In this document: positions 55,872-64,000 of the stretch, piece after piece
Numbering within the stretch: position 1 is the stretch's first letter
How the letters are laid out: each line of letters begins with the position of its first letter
Source: Winogradskyella ludwigii
GTDB lineage: Bacteria; Bacteroidota; Bacteroidia; Flavobacteriales; Flavobacteriaceae
NCBI RefSeq assembly: GCF_013403985.1
Contig: NZ_JABFDF010000003.1
Coordinates: forward strand, 248,001 to 312,000
DNA length: 64,000 nucleotides
Direction of reading: 5' to 3'
Notes under the pieces: model-generated
Database searches by the model: none
What the model saw: only the letters and a program-made list of their open reading frames with translations
What the model was told of the DNA's origin: nothing
Translations under genes and position numbers: made by a program

Positions 55872-58800
55872 ATGAAAGTATTAGAAAAGTCCATCAAAAA
55901 TAGATACATATTATTTGTCTCTACTTTCATCCTCATTATTTTGGCTATGTTTTTTATTGTACAGCATAGCATTAATTTACAGATTTCAGATGCTCATTTA
56001 ATTAATGTATCTGGTAGACAAAGAATGTTAAGTCAAAATATATCTAAACTGGCTTATGCTATTAATTACAGTAACTCAATAGGTGAGAATACAAATCGTG
56101 TAAAAACTTTAGATTCTCTATTAACTGAATGGGAAAGTAAGCACGAATATCTTCAAATTTATAATGAAAATAAATGGAAAAACACCAGTATTGATTCATT
56201 ATTGAAAGTTAATGAGACTTATCAAGAAAAAATTTTCAATGCAGGTAAAAATATTGTAATAAAATATACTTCAGGTAATATAGATGTAGATGTTAGTAAG
56301 ATATCTTTATTAGAAGGTGACTACTTAAACAATACAGATATTCTTGTTTATGAATATCAAAAAGCAACAGAAGAACATTTAAAAGAATTAAAACTAATAA
56401 TCTATCTATTTGTAATCATTTCATTTTTAATTCTTTTTATAGAATTTGTATTTATTTTCAATCCTGGTTTAAAACAAATATTTCAAAGAAACAAGGAGCT
56501 ATTAAAATCAAATGATAGCTTGTCTATTTCAGAAAAGAAACTAAAATTAAGCATGTTAAAATTAACAAAGCTTAAGTCAGAATTAGAGTCAAGCGATTTT
56601 TTTTATAAAACATTTATAGAACAAATTCCTACTGCTATCGCTATGTTAGACAACAATCTATGCTATTTAGCTGTTTCTAGAACATGGATAAAAGACTATA
56701 AATTAGAAGGCAAAGACGTCATTGGTAAATCTCATTATGATGTTTTTCCCGAAATAGGGGAAGATTGGAAAGAAAAAAACAAAAAATGTCTAAAAGGAGC
56801 TATTGATAAATGCGATGAAGCACCATTTGTAAGAGAAGACGGAACAACGCAATGGATTCATTGGGATACGCGTCCATGGTATAAGTCTGATGGTAGTATT
56901 GGTGGTTTGGTAATGCATACAGGCGATATTACTAAAATTAAAGAAAATGAGAGTAAAAAGAAACGTATAGAAGGCATATTAAAAAAAACCAATCAACTTG
57001 CTAGGATTGGAGCTTGGGAAGTAGATTTAATTAACAACAATTCTTATTTAAGTGATGTTGTTAGGGATATTTATGGTATACCAAGTGACTTTGAAATGAG
57101 TGCAGAAAAAGGTTTAGAATATTATAAAGAGGGAGAAAGTAGAGATGCCATTGAAAAAGCACTAAAAGAGACTATAGAAAATGGTACACCTTACGATTTG
57201 GAGGTTGAGTTAATTAATACAAAAGGTGAAGTTATTTGGATACGTACAACTGGCCAAGCAGAATTGATAGACGGTAAATGTGTTAAGATTTATGGTCTTT
57301 TTCAAGATATTAATAGTATAAAATTAGCGCAATTAGCACTTCATAAAACGCATACTGAGTTAAAAGCTATTTTTAATTCTAATGCCGTAGCTATAATTGC
57401 TACAGATTTAGATGGAGTAATTAACCAATTTAATCCTGGTGCAGAAATTATTACTGGGTATACTGCAGCTGAAGTTATAGGTATAGAAAAGCCTATTAAT
57501 TTTCATCTTAAGGAAGAGTATGACAATTTTAAGAAAGATATAGCAGAATTTTACGGTAAAAACCCAGTTGGTTTTAGTCCGCAATTAGAAATGTCTATGC
57601 ATAACGCTTATGATACAAGAGAGTGGAATTATGTAAGAAAAGATGGTACGTTAATACCTGTTCAACTAACTTTAACTTCTGTAAAAGATGAAAATAATGT
57701 TCATATAGGATATTTAGGAGTTTCAACGGATATTTCTGAACGAAAAAAGAACCAAAATAAACTTTTGCGTAAAAATCAGATTTTAAACTTTGCAGAAGAG
57801 ATTACCTTAATGGGGAATTGGCAAGTAGATGTTGCTAGCAATAAAGTAAAGTGGTCTAATAATTTGTTTAAACTTACAGGGATTGAAGAAACAACAGAAA
57901 CGACCACTAGTACATATTTAAATATTACACATCCAGAAGATAGACAACGTGTAAATAATAACATGAAGCGCTCTATTGAAGAAAAAGTATTTACAGATAT
58001 AATACATCGTATTCAGTTGGCAGATGGTACTATTAAAATAGTGCAACTTTTAGGTCAAGTTATTAAAGATGATTTAGGTAATGTTGTAGAAATGATTGGT
58101 ACGTGCCAAGATGTTACAGCTCAAAAATTAGCAGAGACAGATTTATTAAGAAAAAATTATATATTAAATTTTGCAGAACGAATTACTCAAATAGGGAATT
58201 GGCAATGGGATGTTGTTACAGATACTTTAAAATGGTCTTCTAATTTGTATAAAATTTATGAGTATGACGAAAATATTAAAGATTTAAACTACGATACGTT
58301 CTTAAGTCAAGTGCATCCAGATGATAAGGATTATATTACTGGTTATGTTGAGAATTCGTTTATAGAAAAAAAGTTTCCTAATAATTTTATACATCGTATT
58401 ATAACGCGTAGCGGTAAAATAAAAACAGTACATTATTTAGGCGAGGTTATACTAAATGATCAAGGTGAAGTCATTGAAATGATGGGAGCTTGCCAAGATA
58501 TTACTGAGCAAAAAATGGAAGAAAATAAGTTTAGAGGCTTATTAGAATCTGCACCAGACGCTATGGTTATAGTAGATGAAGCAGGAAAAATTCAACTCAT
58601 AAATAAGCAATCTGAAAAACTATTTGGATATCCCTCAGAAGAATTAATAGATCAGTTTGTAGAAATACTTATTCCTTCTCAATTAAACCATAATCATTAC
58701 TTAGATCATAATGGATTATTCTCGTCACCTAGTAATGAACAAATGGGAGTCGATAAAACAAAAGAGTTAGTTGCTAAACATAAAAATGGTAATGAAATTC

Positions 58801-59612
58801 CTATACAAATAAGCTTAAGTCCGCTAAAAACGGAAGAAGGAATTTTAGTCTCAGCAGCGATACGAGATATTACAATACAGAAATTAGCGCAGAAAAAGAT
58901 TTTAGATGCAAAACAAGATTTAGAAGTTTTGGCTCAAAAGTTAATGATTCAGAATGAACATTTAGCAGATTTTGCACAGATTACATCTCATAATTTACGA
59001 GCGCCTGTAAGCAATCTAAATTCTCTTTTGGGCCTCTATATAGACTCAAATGATCACGATGAAAAACAGCTTTTATTTCAAAAGTTTGAATCTGTGATTA
59101 AGCATCTAACGTTTACTTTAAATACATTAGTTGAAGCTATAAAAATTAGAGGAGATAAATCAAGGCCTAAGGAAAATATTAGGTTTATTGATGTTTTAGA
59201 TAAAACGAAAGAGCTATTAAGTGGCGAAATCATAGAAACAAACGCCGTAATTACATCAGATTTCTCAAAGGTTTCAAATATTAATTACAATAAAATTTAT
59301 TTAGAAAGTATTTTTCTTAACTTGGTGAACAATGCAATAAAATATAAATCAAAAGACAGAACACCAGTCATTAAAATTGAAACAGAATTATTTGAAGGAA
59401 GAACTAAGTTAACCATCAGTGATAATGGCTTGGGAATAAATTTAAATAGACATGGTGATAAAATATTTGGTTTAAACAAAGTATTTCATAGGCATCCAGA
59501 GGCAAGAGGTGTGGGTTTATACATGACTAAAACACAAATTGAAGCAATGGATGGCGAAATTTCAGTGGTGAGTAAAATAAATGAAGGTTCAATATTTACA
59601 GTAATTTTTTAA
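55872..59612 (+). CDS. Membrane histidine kinase with six PAS domains
   Basis: This sensor kinase has 1246 residues. Membrane helices lie at about 13-32 and 175-195. The periplasmic part between them begins VSGRQRMLSQNISKLAYAI, typical of the type IV pili methyl-accepting chemotaxis (PilJ) N-terminal domain. Six PAS domains follow at about 243-354, 373-480, 496-624, 635-750, 762-880 and 887-1004; the fourth and fifth are near duplicates. After a coiled coil the phosphoacceptor is H1040 in ITSHNLRAPVSNL. The HATPase domain runs from about 1135, with LVNNAIKYKSK as N box and ISDNGLGINLN. The response regulator follows after four bases. Confidence 0.92.
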   Translation: MKVLEKSIKNRYILFVSTFILIILAMFFIVQHSINLQISDAHLINVSGRQRMLSQNISKLAYAINYSNSIGENTNRVKTLDSLLTEWESKHEYLQIYNENKWKNTSIDSLLKVNETYQEKIFNAGKNIVIKYTSGNIDVDVSKISLLEGDYLNNTDILVYEYQKATEEHLKELKLIIYLFVIISFLILFIEFVFIFNPGLKQIFQRNKELLKSNDSLSISEKKLKLSMLKLTKLKSELESSDFFYKTFIEQIPTAIAMLDNNLCYLAVSRTWIKDYKLEGKDVIGKSHYDVFPEIGEDWKEKNKKCLKGAIDKCDEAPFVREDGTTQWIHWDTRPWYKSDGSIGGLVMHTGDITKIKENESKKKRIEGILKKTNQLARIGAWEVDLINNNSYLSDVVRDIYGIPSDFEMSAEKGLEYYKEGESRDAIEKALKETIENGTPYDLEVELINTKGEVIWIRTTGQAELIDGKCVKIYGLFQDINSIKLAQLALHKTHTELKAIFNSNAVAIIATDLDGVINQFNPGAEIITGYTAAEVIGIEKPINFHLKEEYDNFKKDIAEFYGKNPVGFSPQLEMSMHNAYDTREWNYVRKDGTLIPVQLTLTSVKDENNVHIGYLGVSTDISERKKNQNKLLRKNQILNFAEEITLMGNWQVDVASNKVKWSNNLFKLTGIEETTETTTSTYLNITHPEDRQRVNNNMKRSIEEKVFTDIIHRIQLADGTIKIVQLLGQVIKDDLGNVVEMIGTCQDVTAQKLAETDLLRKNYILNFAERITQIGNWQWDVVTDTLKWSSNLYKIYEYDENIKDLNYDTFLSQVHPDDKDYITGYVENSFIEKKFPNNFIHRIITRSGKIKTVHYLGEVILNDQGEVIEMMGACQDITEQKMEENKFRGLLESAPDAMVIVDEAGKIQLINKQSEKLFGYPSEELIDQFVEILIPSQLNHNHYLDHNGLFSSPSNEQMGVDKTKELVAKHKNGNEIPIQISLSPLKTEEGILVSAAIRDITIQKLAQKKILDAKQDLEVLAQKLMIQNEHLADFAQITSHNLRAPVSNLNSLLGLYIDSNDHDEKQLLFQKFESVIKHLTFTLNTLVEAIKIRGDKSRPKENIRFIDVLDKTKELLSGEIIETNAVITSDFSKVSNINYNKIYLESIFLNLVNNAIKYKSKDRTPVIKIETELFEGRTKLTISDNGLGINLNRHGDKIFGLNKVFHRHPEARGVGLYMTKTQIEAMDGEISVVSKINEGSIFTVIF

Positions 59613-59616
59613 CTAA

Positions 59617-60027
59617 ATGAATAAACAATTTAATATTTGTGTGATAGATGATGATGACATTTATCAATTTACCATTTTAAAAGTCTTAGAATCTATTAAG
59701 TTAAATAAGAAAGTGATCTTTTTTTCAGATGGAGAAGAGGCCCTAGATTTCATGACCGCTAATCTTTTAAATGATACAGAATTGCCAGATGTTATCTTTT
59801 TAGATATTAATATGCCTATAATGGATGGCTTTCAGTTTATGGAAGAATATGTAAAAATAAAACCAGAGTTAAATAAGAAAATCACAATTTATATGGTCTC
59901 TTCTTCTGTCGATGCTGTGGATATAGAGCGCGCTAAAAGTATCAGTGATATATCAGATTATATTATAAAGCCAATAGAACCCAAACAGTTAAAAAAAATC
60001 ATGCACGATTTGGAACAAAAGATGTAA
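59617..60027 (+). CDS. Single-domain response regulator
   Basis: This 136-residue receiver domain has no output domain. The acidic pocket is D11-D14 in VIDDDD, the phosphoacceptor is D63 in VIFLDINMPIMDG, and the conserved switch serine and lysine are in YMVSSS and YIIKPIE (K118). It lies four bases after the six-PAS kinase stop and is surely its partner. Stand-alone receivers of this kind relay the signal to another protein or bind a target directly. The output is not visible here; the next gene on the other strand is a hydrolase. Confidence 0.95.
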   Translation: MNKQFNICVIDDDDIYQFTILKVLESIKLNKKVIFFSDGEEALDFMTANLLNDTELPDVIFLDINMPIMDGFQFMEEYVKIKPELNKKITIYMVSSSVDAVDIERAKSISDISDYIIKPIEPKQLKKIMHDLEQKM

Positions 60028-60043
60028 GTTAAATTACCATTAT

Positions 60044-60682
60044 TTAAACCAAAGCTTCAATAAATTCAACATTAACCACATGTTTTCCTTTAAACGGAAG
60101 TAGCATTAATCGGCTGCCAAAAAGTGATTGAGCGCGTTCCGTTTCTAATTGAATTCTACTATCATCCAAGTACTCATCTTCAGTGCCGTAAATTAATTTT
60201 ACTTGAGTAGTTTTAGATAAATACTCAAAATCTTCCGCATTTAATTCTTTAGGGATTCCGCCAGAATGTATAACCAATTGTTGGCATTGTAATTGTCTTT
60301 TTGCGACATACCGCATGGCAACACTCACGCCTTGAGAATACCCAAAAATAATAAGGTTAACATCAGTAGGGATTTGTTCAGCTTCTAAAACAGCATCAAA
60401 ATAATTAGTGATATTTTTCATTCCAGATTCTGTACTATCACGTGTTAACCAATTGGCACCAACGTGCATTTTTGGTTGAATATAAAATTTACTTGGAGCT
60501 TGTGGTGCGATGATATAGTTTTCTTCAGCATTCAAGTTTTTAAAATATCGTAAAAAATACCGACTCAAATAACCCATACCATGGCAAACCAACCAAACCG
60601 TTTTAGTTTGCTTAGATAATGTATTTAAAGTAGAGTAGGAGTTACTACTCTTGTATATAATTTCTTTCTCTTGTGAATTCAT
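60044..60682 (-). CDS. Alpha/beta hydrolase, phospholipase/carboxylesterase type
   Basis: This 212-residue cytoplasmic hydrolase has the nucleophile elbow FGYSQGVSVA. The family oxyanion part is VWLVCHGMGYLSRYF. The likely catalytic aspartate is in YGTEDEYL and the histidine in KGKHVVN near the C-terminus. The PF02230-like phospholipase/carboxylesterase layout (ENYIIAPQAPSKFY, ANWLTRDS) suggests short-chain ester hydrolysis. The gene is divergent from the thioesterase gene, 53 bases away, and convergent with the response regulator, with a gap of only 16 bases. Confidence 0.85.
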   Translation of the reverse strand: MNSQEKEIIYKSSNSYSTLNTLSKQTKTVWLVCHGMGYLSRYFLRYFKNLNAEENYIIAPQAPSKFYIQPKMHVGANWLTRDSTESGMKNITNYFDAVLEAEQIPTDVNLIIFGYSQGVSVAMRYVAKRQLQCQQLVIHSGGIPKELNAEDFEYLSKTTQVKLIYGTEDEYLDDSRIQLETERAQSLFGSRLMLLPFKGKHVVNVEFIEALV

Positions 60683-60700
60683 TATTCTAGGCGGTTTCTG

Positions 60701-60708
60701 TATCTTTG
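60701..60708 (+). promoter_or_regulatory. -7 element TATCTTTG for the thioesterase-men operon
   Basis: TATCTTTG fits TAnnTTTG exactly and lies 27 bases before the ATG of the thioesterase gene, in the 53-base divergent gap. A well-spaced -33 TTG was not found. Confidence 0.5.
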
Positions 60709-60735
60709 TAATAGATTCAAAAATAGTATTTTTAT

Positions 60736-61161
60736 ATGCAAATGACTAAAAAGGACTTCCTAGAAAAAGCCAATGCAGCAAGTAAAAACACTTTAATGGA
60801 AACCTTAGATATTGAAATGGTGGACTTTGGAGATGATTTTTTAATTGCCAGAATGCCTGTAACACCAAAGGTTCATCAACCAGATGGAGTATTACATGGA
60901 GGTGCAACAGCTGCATTAGCAGAAAGTGTTGGGAGTTTTGCGTCACATATTTTTATAGATACCGAAAAGATGTTTGTGCGTGGTTTAGAAATTACAGCCA
61001 ACCATCTTAAAAGTGTAAAAGACGGTTTTATATATGCAAAAGCTACATTTTTACACAAAGGTAGAACCACACAACTTTTAGATATTAGAGTAACAGATGA
61101 AGCAGATAATTTAATTTCTATTTGCAGATTATCTACCATTTCACTCCCAAAAAAGAAATAG
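60736..61161 (+). CDS. Hotdog-fold thioesterase, probably 1,4-dihydroxy-2-naphthoyl-CoA hydrolase
   Basis: This 141-residue PaaI-type hotdog enzyme has the active-site motif HQPDGVLHGGATAALAESVGS; the glutamate in ALAES is the likely catalytic acid. Such enzymes hydrolyse acyl-CoA. The next genes, menF (four bases downstream) and menD, belong to menaquinone synthesis, whose CoA thioesterase step (MenI) is done by a hotdog enzyme, so this is probably the MenI of this organism. That is inferred from gene order; a general acyl-CoA thioesterase is the alternative. Confidence 0.8.
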   Translation: MQMTKKDFLEKANAASKNTLMETLDIEMVDFGDDFLIARMPVTPKVHQPDGVLHGGATAALAESVGSFASHIFIDTEKMFVRGLEITANHLKSVKDGFIYAKATFLHKGRTTQLLDIRVTDEADNLISICRLSTISLPKKK

Positions 61162-61165
61162 TTAA

Positions 61166-62293
61166 ATGATGAATGAAGATTCATTTTTTGAGGCTTTAGA
61201 GACTCAGTATGCTAAAGAATTACCTTTTGTAGTTTATAGCAGGCCCATAAATTCTATAATTAAATGTTGGTTACAAAAGGATGCTGTCCTGCATACAACG
61301 GATTCATTTACAGAAAGCGGTTTTGTATTTGCGCCTTTCAATTTTAACGAACAGCGTATTCTTTTACCCGAAACTGAATGTGAGCATCATAGTTTTGAGG
61401 TTGAATCTGATCTTGAAATTGAAAATAATCCATTAATCAAGTCAACTAATTTAGATGAAGATGCGAGACTTAATCATATCAATTTAGTCGCAAAAGGTAT
61501 TGAAACTATTAAAAATACGGAACTTAAAAAGGTTGTTTTATCGCGTTGTGAAACACAAACTATAAAGGATACAAATCCAATTTCAATTTTTAAAAGGCTT
61601 TATAATACGTATAAAAATGCGATGGTATATTGTTGGTACCATCCTAAAGTAGGTTTATGGATTGGTGCAACACCAGAGTTATTATTTAAAGTTGAAGGCA
61701 AACAACTAACCACAATTTCTTTAGCTGGTACACAAGCTTATAATTCTGAATCTGAAGTGACTTGGACAACCAAAGAATTTGAAGAACAACAGATTGTAAC
61801 CGATTATATTACAGAACAAATAGAACCCTATACAAAACGAATAAATATATCTGAAGTTGAAACCATAAGAGCAGGAAATTTACTTCATCTTAAATCTAGA
61901 ATCACAAGTTTAATAGACCCTTCAGCAAATTTAAAATCTATAATTGAAGCCTTGCATCCAACTCCGGCGGTTTGTGGATTCCCAAAGCAAATCGCGAAAG
62001 ATTTTATACTGGAAAATGAAAATTACGATAGGGCCTTTTATACTGGTTTTTTAGGTGAATTAAATTTAAAACAATCTAAAACAAGAAATACCAACAGACG
62101 TAATGTAGAAAATAATGCTTATGCTGTGGTAAAAACACAATCTAATTTTTATGTGAATTTACGCTGTATGCAATTACAAGAAGCAAAAGCCTTAATTTAT
62201 GTTGGTGGCGGAATTACTAAAGATTCTAACCCAGAGAAAGAATGGGAAGAAACGGTAAATAAAACCAAAACTATAGGCAGTATTCTAGATTAA
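61166..62293 (+). CDS. menF: Isochorismate synthase
   Basis: The enzyme converts chorismate to isochorismate at the start of menaquinone synthesis. It has 375 residues of the chorismate-binding fold. Blocks in order are LKKVVLSRCETQ, GLWIGATPELLFKVEGKQL, TISLAGTQAY (alanine where PabB has its lysine, as expected for isochorismate synthases), EFEEQQIVTDYI, ALHPTPAVCGFPK, and YTGFLGELN near the C-terminus. It lies four bases after the thioesterase gene and 31 before menD, so the three form one operon. The start ATGATG at 61166 offers two adjacent start codons. Confidence 0.95.
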   Translation: MMNEDSFFEALETQYAKELPFVVYSRPINSIIKCWLQKDAVLHTTDSFTESGFVFAPFNFNEQRILLPETECEHHSFEVESDLEIENNPLIKSTNLDEDARLNHINLVAKGIETIKNTELKKVVLSRCETQTIKDTNPISIFKRLYNTYKNAMVYCWYHPKVGLWIGATPELLFKVEGKQLTTISLAGTQAYNSESEVTWTTKEFEEQQIVTDYITEQIEPYTKRINISEVETIRAGNLLHLKSRITSLIDPSANLKSIIEALHPTPAVCGFPKQIAKDFILENENYDRAFYTGFLGELNLKQSKTRNTNRRNVENNAYAVVKTQSNFYVNLRCMQLQEAKALIYVGGGITKDSNPEKEWEETVNKTKTIGSILD

Positions 62294-62310
62294 GAAAGGA
62301 ACAAATTTCT

Positions 62311-62318
62311 TACTTTTG
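62311..62318 (+). promoter_or_regulatory. -7 element TACTTTTG directly before menD
   Basis: TACTTTTG fits TAnnTTTG and ends seven bases before the menD ATG, which would give an almost leaderless internal promoter. A -33 TTG at proper spacing is not clear. Confidence 0.35.
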
Positions 62319-62324
62319 CTACTC

Positions 62325-64000
62325 ATGAAGCATTCTAAAATACCTTTATCGCAGACCGTTGTTACTTTATGTAAAACGCATAATGTAAAACATATTGTTA
62401 TCTCTCCAGGTAGCAGAAATGCACCTTTAACCATTGGTTTTACACACGATGATTTTTTTAATTGTTACAGTATTGTAGACGAACGTTGTGCTGCCTTTTT
62501 TGCTTTAGGTATAGCACAGCAATTACAAGAACCTGTCGCTGTTGTTTGCACATCTGGTAGTGCATTATTAAATTATTATCCAGCCATTGCAGAAGCCCAT
62601 TACAGTAATATTCCATTAGTGGTTTTATCTGCAGATAGACCAAAACATTTGGTAGATATTGGAGATGGACAAACCATTAAACAGAAAAACGTTTATGGAG
62701 AACACGTGCTTTATAGTGCCAATTTAAAACTCGATTTAAAAGACGAAAAGCGAATTTCTTCAGAAGGAGAATTACGAATGTTAAAAAGCTTAGAAACTAA
62801 ACTTGAGCGCTTTTTAGGACTTCAAAAAGATATTCAGTCGTATAATGAATCTGAAATTCATGATACATTATCCTTATCTAAAATAAAATCAGGTCCAGTT
62901 CATATAAATATTCCTTTCGATGAACCGTTGTATGATATTGTAGATGAATTATCTATAAACCCTAAACCCTTCAAACTTCAAAATAGTATAGATAAAATTG
63001 ATGATTTTGAAATTAAGAGTTTACTTGATGTTTGGCAAAACGCTAAACGAAAAATGATTTTAGTAGGTGTTTTACAACCCAATTCTATAGAAGAACAATG
63101 GATACAAGAGATTGCAGATGATGATAGTATTTTAGTGTTTACGGAAACCACATCTAATTTACACCATCCTGATTTTTTTCCAGGTATTGATAAAATGATA
63201 GCACCTTTAGATGAAGATGGTTTAAAGGCTTTACAACCCGATGTTTTATTAACTTTTGGTGGTTTAGTGGTTTCAAAAAAGATAAAAATATTTTTAAGAA
63301 ATTACCAACCAGAACGGCATTGGCATGTAAGTTTAACTAAAGCTAATGATACGTTCTTTTGTTTAGAAAAACATATAAAACTACGTCCAAATACATTTTT
63401 AAGTTCGTTTTTGCCGCGGGTTACACATCATACCAAAAGTACGTATAAAGCCACTTGGCTAGAGGTGAGACAAAAACGACGCAAAAAGTCAGAGGAGTAT
63501 TTACAAACCTTACCTTTTTCGGATTTTACAGTATTTAATTCGGTATTAAAAAGTGTTCCAAAGCAAAGTCAATTACAAGTTGGTAACAGTTCTGCCATTC
63601 GCTATACACAGCTATTTAATATTTCAAAAAGTATCGATGTTTTTTGCAATAGAGGTACAAGCGGAATAGATGGAAGTACAAGTACAGCAATTGGTGCTGC
63701 TGTGGCAAATACAGAGCGTACAACGTTTGTAACTGGAGATTTAAGCTTCTTTTACGATAGTAATGCGTTATGGAATAATTATATTCCTAAAAGCTTTAGA
63801 ATTATAGTGGTTAATAATGAAGGTGGAGGCATTTTTAGGATTCTTCCAGGACATAAAAACACAGAAAATTTTGATCGCTATTTTGAAACAAAACATCATT
63901 TAAGTGCTAGACAATTAAGTGAGATGTTTGGTTTTGATTATGTCATTGCAAAAGACCAAACCGAATTAGAAGAACAGCTTAATTCGTTTTATAAAGTGTC
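62325..64000 (+). CDS. menD: 2-succinyl-5-enolpyruvyl-6-hydroxy-3-cyclohexene-1-carboxylate synthase, 3' truncated
   Basis: MenD is the thiamine-diphosphate enzyme that joins 2-oxoglutarate to isochorismate, the step after MenF. The ATG at 62325 opens a frame without stop to the window end, 558 codons and two bases; the stop lies beyond. The N-terminal ThDP-binding region has VISPGSRNAPLTIGF and the catalytic glutamate in SIVDERCAAFFALGIAQ, followed by VCTSGSALLNYYPAIAEA. The C-terminal part has CNRGTSGIDGSTSTAIGAA, TFVTGDLSFFYDSNALWN and VNNEGGGIF, the pyrophosphate/Mg region. It is nearly full length (family usually 550-590). It is third in the operon after menF. Confidence 0.95.
   Translation, partial: MKHSKIPLSQTVVTLCKTHNVKHIVISPGSRNAPLTIGFTHDDFFNCYSIVDERCAAFFALGIAQQLQEPVAVVCTSGSALLNYYPAIAEAHYSNIPLVVLSADRPKHLVDIGDGQTIKQKNVYGEHVLYSANLKLDLKDEKRISSEGELRMLKSLETKLERFLGLQKDIQSYNESEIHDTLSLSKIKSGPVHINIPFDEPLYDIVDELSINPKPFKLQNSIDKIDDFEIKSLLDVWQNAKRKMILVGVLQPNSIEEQWIQEIADDDSILVFTETTSNLHHPDFFPGIDKMIAPLDEDGLKALQPDVLLTFGGLVVSKKIKIFLRNYQPERHWHVSLTKANDTFFCLEKHIKLRPNTFLSSFLPRVTHHTKSTYKATWLEVRQKRRKKSEEYLQTLPFSDFTVFNSVLKSVPKQSQLQVGNSSAIRYTQLFNISKSIDVFCNRGTSGIDGSTSTAIGAAVANTERTTFVTGDLSFFYDSNALWNNYIPKSFRIIVVNNEGGGIFRILPGHKNTENFDRYFETKHHLSARQLSEMFGFDYVIAKDQTELEEQLNSFYKV

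Noticed and set aside
1-64000. Prophage, integron, CRISPR, transposon or tRNA genes
   Set aside because: No integrase, transposase, repeat-spacer array or cloverleaf pattern was found in either strand.

Overview
The window looks like chromosome of a marine-type member of the Flavobacteriaceae (Bacteroidota). The DNA is very AT-rich. Most start codons lack a clear Shine-Dalgarno sequence, and several promoters fit the Bacteroidota -7 consensus TAnnTTTG. Five large secreted proteins end in type IX secretion (T9SS) type A sorting tails. DUF2891, choice-of-anchor I, S23 four-helix-bundle and SH3 proteins, and the hotdog thioesterase-menF-menD order, also fit this family. The genus cannot be named from sequence alone. 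I see no rRNA, tRNA, CRISPR array, prophage or transposase gene.

Layout. 1-4.4 kb: 3' part of a NudK-like Nudix hydrolase, then three genes of unknown function (one soluble, two membrane), with several short palindromic repeats between them. 4.5-12.5 kb: DEAD-box helicase, a giant TraB/GumN protein and an aldose epimerase on the minus strand; pabB on plus; an unknown 228-residue protein on minus. 12.7-21.3 kb: tilS, adenine deaminase, a fibronectin-III T9SS protein, a CocE-type lipoprotein hydrolase and a YheT-type hydrolase. 21.4-35.7 kb: three giant T9SS cargo genes in a row, two of them tandem paralogous FG-GAP propeller proteins and one a 2596-residue modular protein, each followed by a very similar terminator hairpin. 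35.8-41.6 kb: comM-like ATPase, DUF2891 lipoprotein, 1.1 kb without a gene, then a small anchored protein, a multi-pass membrane protein and a NarX-type histidine kinase. 41.6-50.8 kb, all minus: RluA pseudouridine synthase, S23-type protein, panB; sdaA with an SH3 protein; a small lipoprotein; a choice-of-anchor I T9SS protein. 51.0-64.0 kb, mostly plus: dnaK, a RlmI-like methyltransferase, a nitronate monooxygenase-like enzyme, a six-PAS histidine kinase with its response regulator, and the start of a menaquinone operon (thioesterase, menF, menD) that runs off the end.

How the parts relate. Chorismate is used twice: by PabB for folate, where the PIKGT lysine marks it as aminodeoxychorismate synthase rather than anthranilate synthase, and by MenF/MenD for menaquinone. 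PanB supplies pantothenate. TilS, RluA, the RlmI-like enzyme and the DEAD-box helicase act on RNA. The T9SS cargo genes and the two surface hydrolases form an envelope/secretome block. The T9SS machinery itself is not in the window.

I found no defence or mobile system. The strongest leads are: the 7-versus-14 FG-GAP repeat count in the tandem paralogs; a family of short palindromes, including a facing REPIN-like pair; a long inverted repeat at 20.2 kb; and a direct repeat plus perfect dyad upstream of dnaK. Further leads are the unassigned 662-4390 cluster and the kinase/membrane-protein pair that has no response regulator nearby.
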